A stretch of DNA of 64,000 nucleotides from NCBI GenBank assembly GCA_038501625.1, contig JAZAYU010000034.1, forward strand, positions 620,001-684,000, read 5' to 3'. The notes beneath the pieces are model-generated. The model did not search any database. It saw only the letters and a program-made list of their open reading frames with translations, and was not told the DNA's origin. This document shows positions 62,441-64,000 of the stretch, piece after piece (within the stretch, counting starts at the first letter, position 1; each line of letters begins with the position of its first letter). The translations under genes were made by a program, and so were the position numbers. The DNA is from Corbicula japonica. Its lineage: Eukaryota > Mollusca > Bivalvia > Venerida > Cyrenidae.

Positions 62441-63734
62441 GTAATCACTGAATAAATTTAAGATAAAATTTTATCTGTCAGATGGTGAATAATCGAAAAA
62501 GGTGTGTTCAAAAGGTCTGTAAAATGCAATGTATTATTGGAAAACATAACACATGATAATTTAATTGATATCCAAAGGTCTGCCATTCGGACATACCACC
62601 AACAAACGAAATAAACCACAATTTATAAAATAAGGGGTAAAGTCTATTAAGATTTTTAACTATCAACGTTTTATATATAATTATTTTCTTTTACCAAAAT
62701 TACCTAATGTGTTGAAAATTGCAAACTAACTATTACTTAAGATACACACTTGTTCAGAGATCTAATTTCACCTTTTTAATTTTGAAAAGTCATCTGAAAG
62801 TGTTGCCTTACATCCATACCTTTATGCCTAGAAATTTCTTACGGACAATGGGTCCACACGGGGAGGAACCTCACGTTTCTCAATGTGGTAGCGAGTATGC
62901 ACAAAAAAGATTAATGACCCTAATGTAAGTGGTTTTCGTCAGTTATTGTTAATCTGTTGCAACTCATTCAAGATTTATGGTTGTCTTGCTTAAGTAAATA
63001 TTTTAGATACCTTTCTACATTGCCATAAGATTAAATTGTGGAACAGTTTTACCGTATCCATATATTGTTCATGGCTTTTTGCAGCGGTACGTTTTTTAAA
63101 TCTGAATTTAATTCATGATGCACTACACACTATTTCATTTAATTCACCTTTTATACATTCAACTGAATTCTGTATAAATAATTTTTTATTCGTATTGATT
63201 TTCAGATAATTCTCTCTAATGCAATATTAGAATGGTCATCACAGAAAACGTTACCAATTGGATTACCTCCAACAATGAATTTCTGGTCGTTTTCTTAATC
63301 TAGGTTTATCCAATCTCAAAGCACATTCGAGGAAAGGTGGTTCTATTATGCAATACTGGTTATCAGTCACTGAGGTTGTTCAAAGGTTTGTTTATACAGA
63401 TTAAATATAAAGTGGACGTTTTTGTTGAAACGACCAGGGAGGTACATACTTTTATGTACTTTTAAATTGTTTATTATAAGTTCTTATTATCTAGTGGTCT
63501 ATGTCAAAATATATGCCTTTAGATTAAACCACAGATATACAACGACAAGTTAAACAGAAAATACTTACGATTTTATTTTTTCAATTAACATTTTGTTGAA
63601 TTTGAAATTATTTCCTATACCTATTTTTTGCTTTTATTAAGTTGAAATATAGAACATTTTATCTGAATTTATCATTAGCACATTTTCTGTCCTAAGTTCA
63701 TGCACAAAACTATCGAGGATGAGGCAAGACGTTC
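62441..63734. other. No gene recognised
   Basis: An open stretch at 62719-62931 ends in EPHVSQCGSEYAQKRLMTLM before gtaagt and could be an exon, but no family is recognised and no acceptor or partner exon is clear. Confidence 0.35.
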
Positions 63735-63890
63735 TGAAAACAAACTAATCGATGCTTTTGTGGTTGTTATTTATGGAATTCTGGATGGTATCAACCTTGA
63801 AAAGATAGTAGCGGCTTAACACCCCTCCACTGCGCCGCATCTAGCAAATAAACCCAAACTCGTGTATTTGATTGGTAAGATACTAGTAAC
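63735..63890 (+). repeat. Repeat copy E
   Basis: Matches 60590-60850 without the nested family D tail: 'gatagtagcggcttaacacc', 'cctccactgcgc', 'aactcgtgtattt' and 'ggtaagatactagta'. Confidence 0.65.
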
Positions 63891-64000
63891 AGAATCACTC
63901 TTATTTGATGAATTACAAACATTCCATTATATTATTGTAACAAGAATAACCAAACCTCGTCGAGAAAGACAGATGTATAAATATGGCAGGTTTTGTATGA

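Overview
The window is eukaryotic: AT-rich, genes split into short exons with GT..AG introns, abundant tRNA-headed and inverted-repeat elements, and minisatellites. The gene content (SMPDL3-type acid sphingomyelinase-like phosphodiesterases and Roc-COR-death-domain proteins in local multigene arrays) and the repeat style suggest a lophotrochozoan, most likely a bivalve mollusc. The species cannot be named from sequence alone.

Layout. 0-5 kb: no gene; old segmental-duplication copy, tRNA-like elements, a MITE. 6.0-13.7 kb (+): a broken gene of a divergent Roc-COR-death family. 18.6-20.1 kb (+): a two-exon gene for a stand-alone death-domain-like protein ending in a coding (GA)n tract. 21-24.6 kb: two fold-back elements. 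24.9-27.9 kb (-): an SMPDL3-like gene with one in-frame stop. 30.2-39.2 kb (+): a ten-exon Roc-COR-death gene with an intact GTPase (P-loop, DxxGQ, THKD), model 895 aa. 41.4-45.7 kb: repeats, a 61-bp minisatellite and one orphan exon. 46.6-50.7 kb (+): an intact six-exon SMPDL3-like gene (478 aa, signal peptide, hydrophobic GPI-type tail). 53.9-58.9 kb (-): an intact six-exon gene (646 aa) that aligns exon by exon with the Roc-COR-death gene but has lost all GTPase motifs. 59-64 kb: repeats, a perfect 34-bp palindrome and a decayed second copy of the Roc-COR-death first exon.

How it fits together. The left block (divergent Roc-COR-death pseudogene +, SMPDL3 -) and the right block (SMPDL3 +, divergent Roc-COR-death -) are mirror images around the active Roc-COR-death gene, as expected from an inverted duplication followed by decay of the left arm. 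The most interesting content is the set of related death-domain proteins: one with a GTPase, one pseudo-GTPase without nucleotide-binding motifs, one death domain alone, and one dead copy. By analogy with the Roc-COR-death C-terminus of DAPK1 they may form a death-fold signalling set; that is inference. All exon joins were read by eye from splice consensus, reading phase and comparison between paralogues; no transcript evidence was available.
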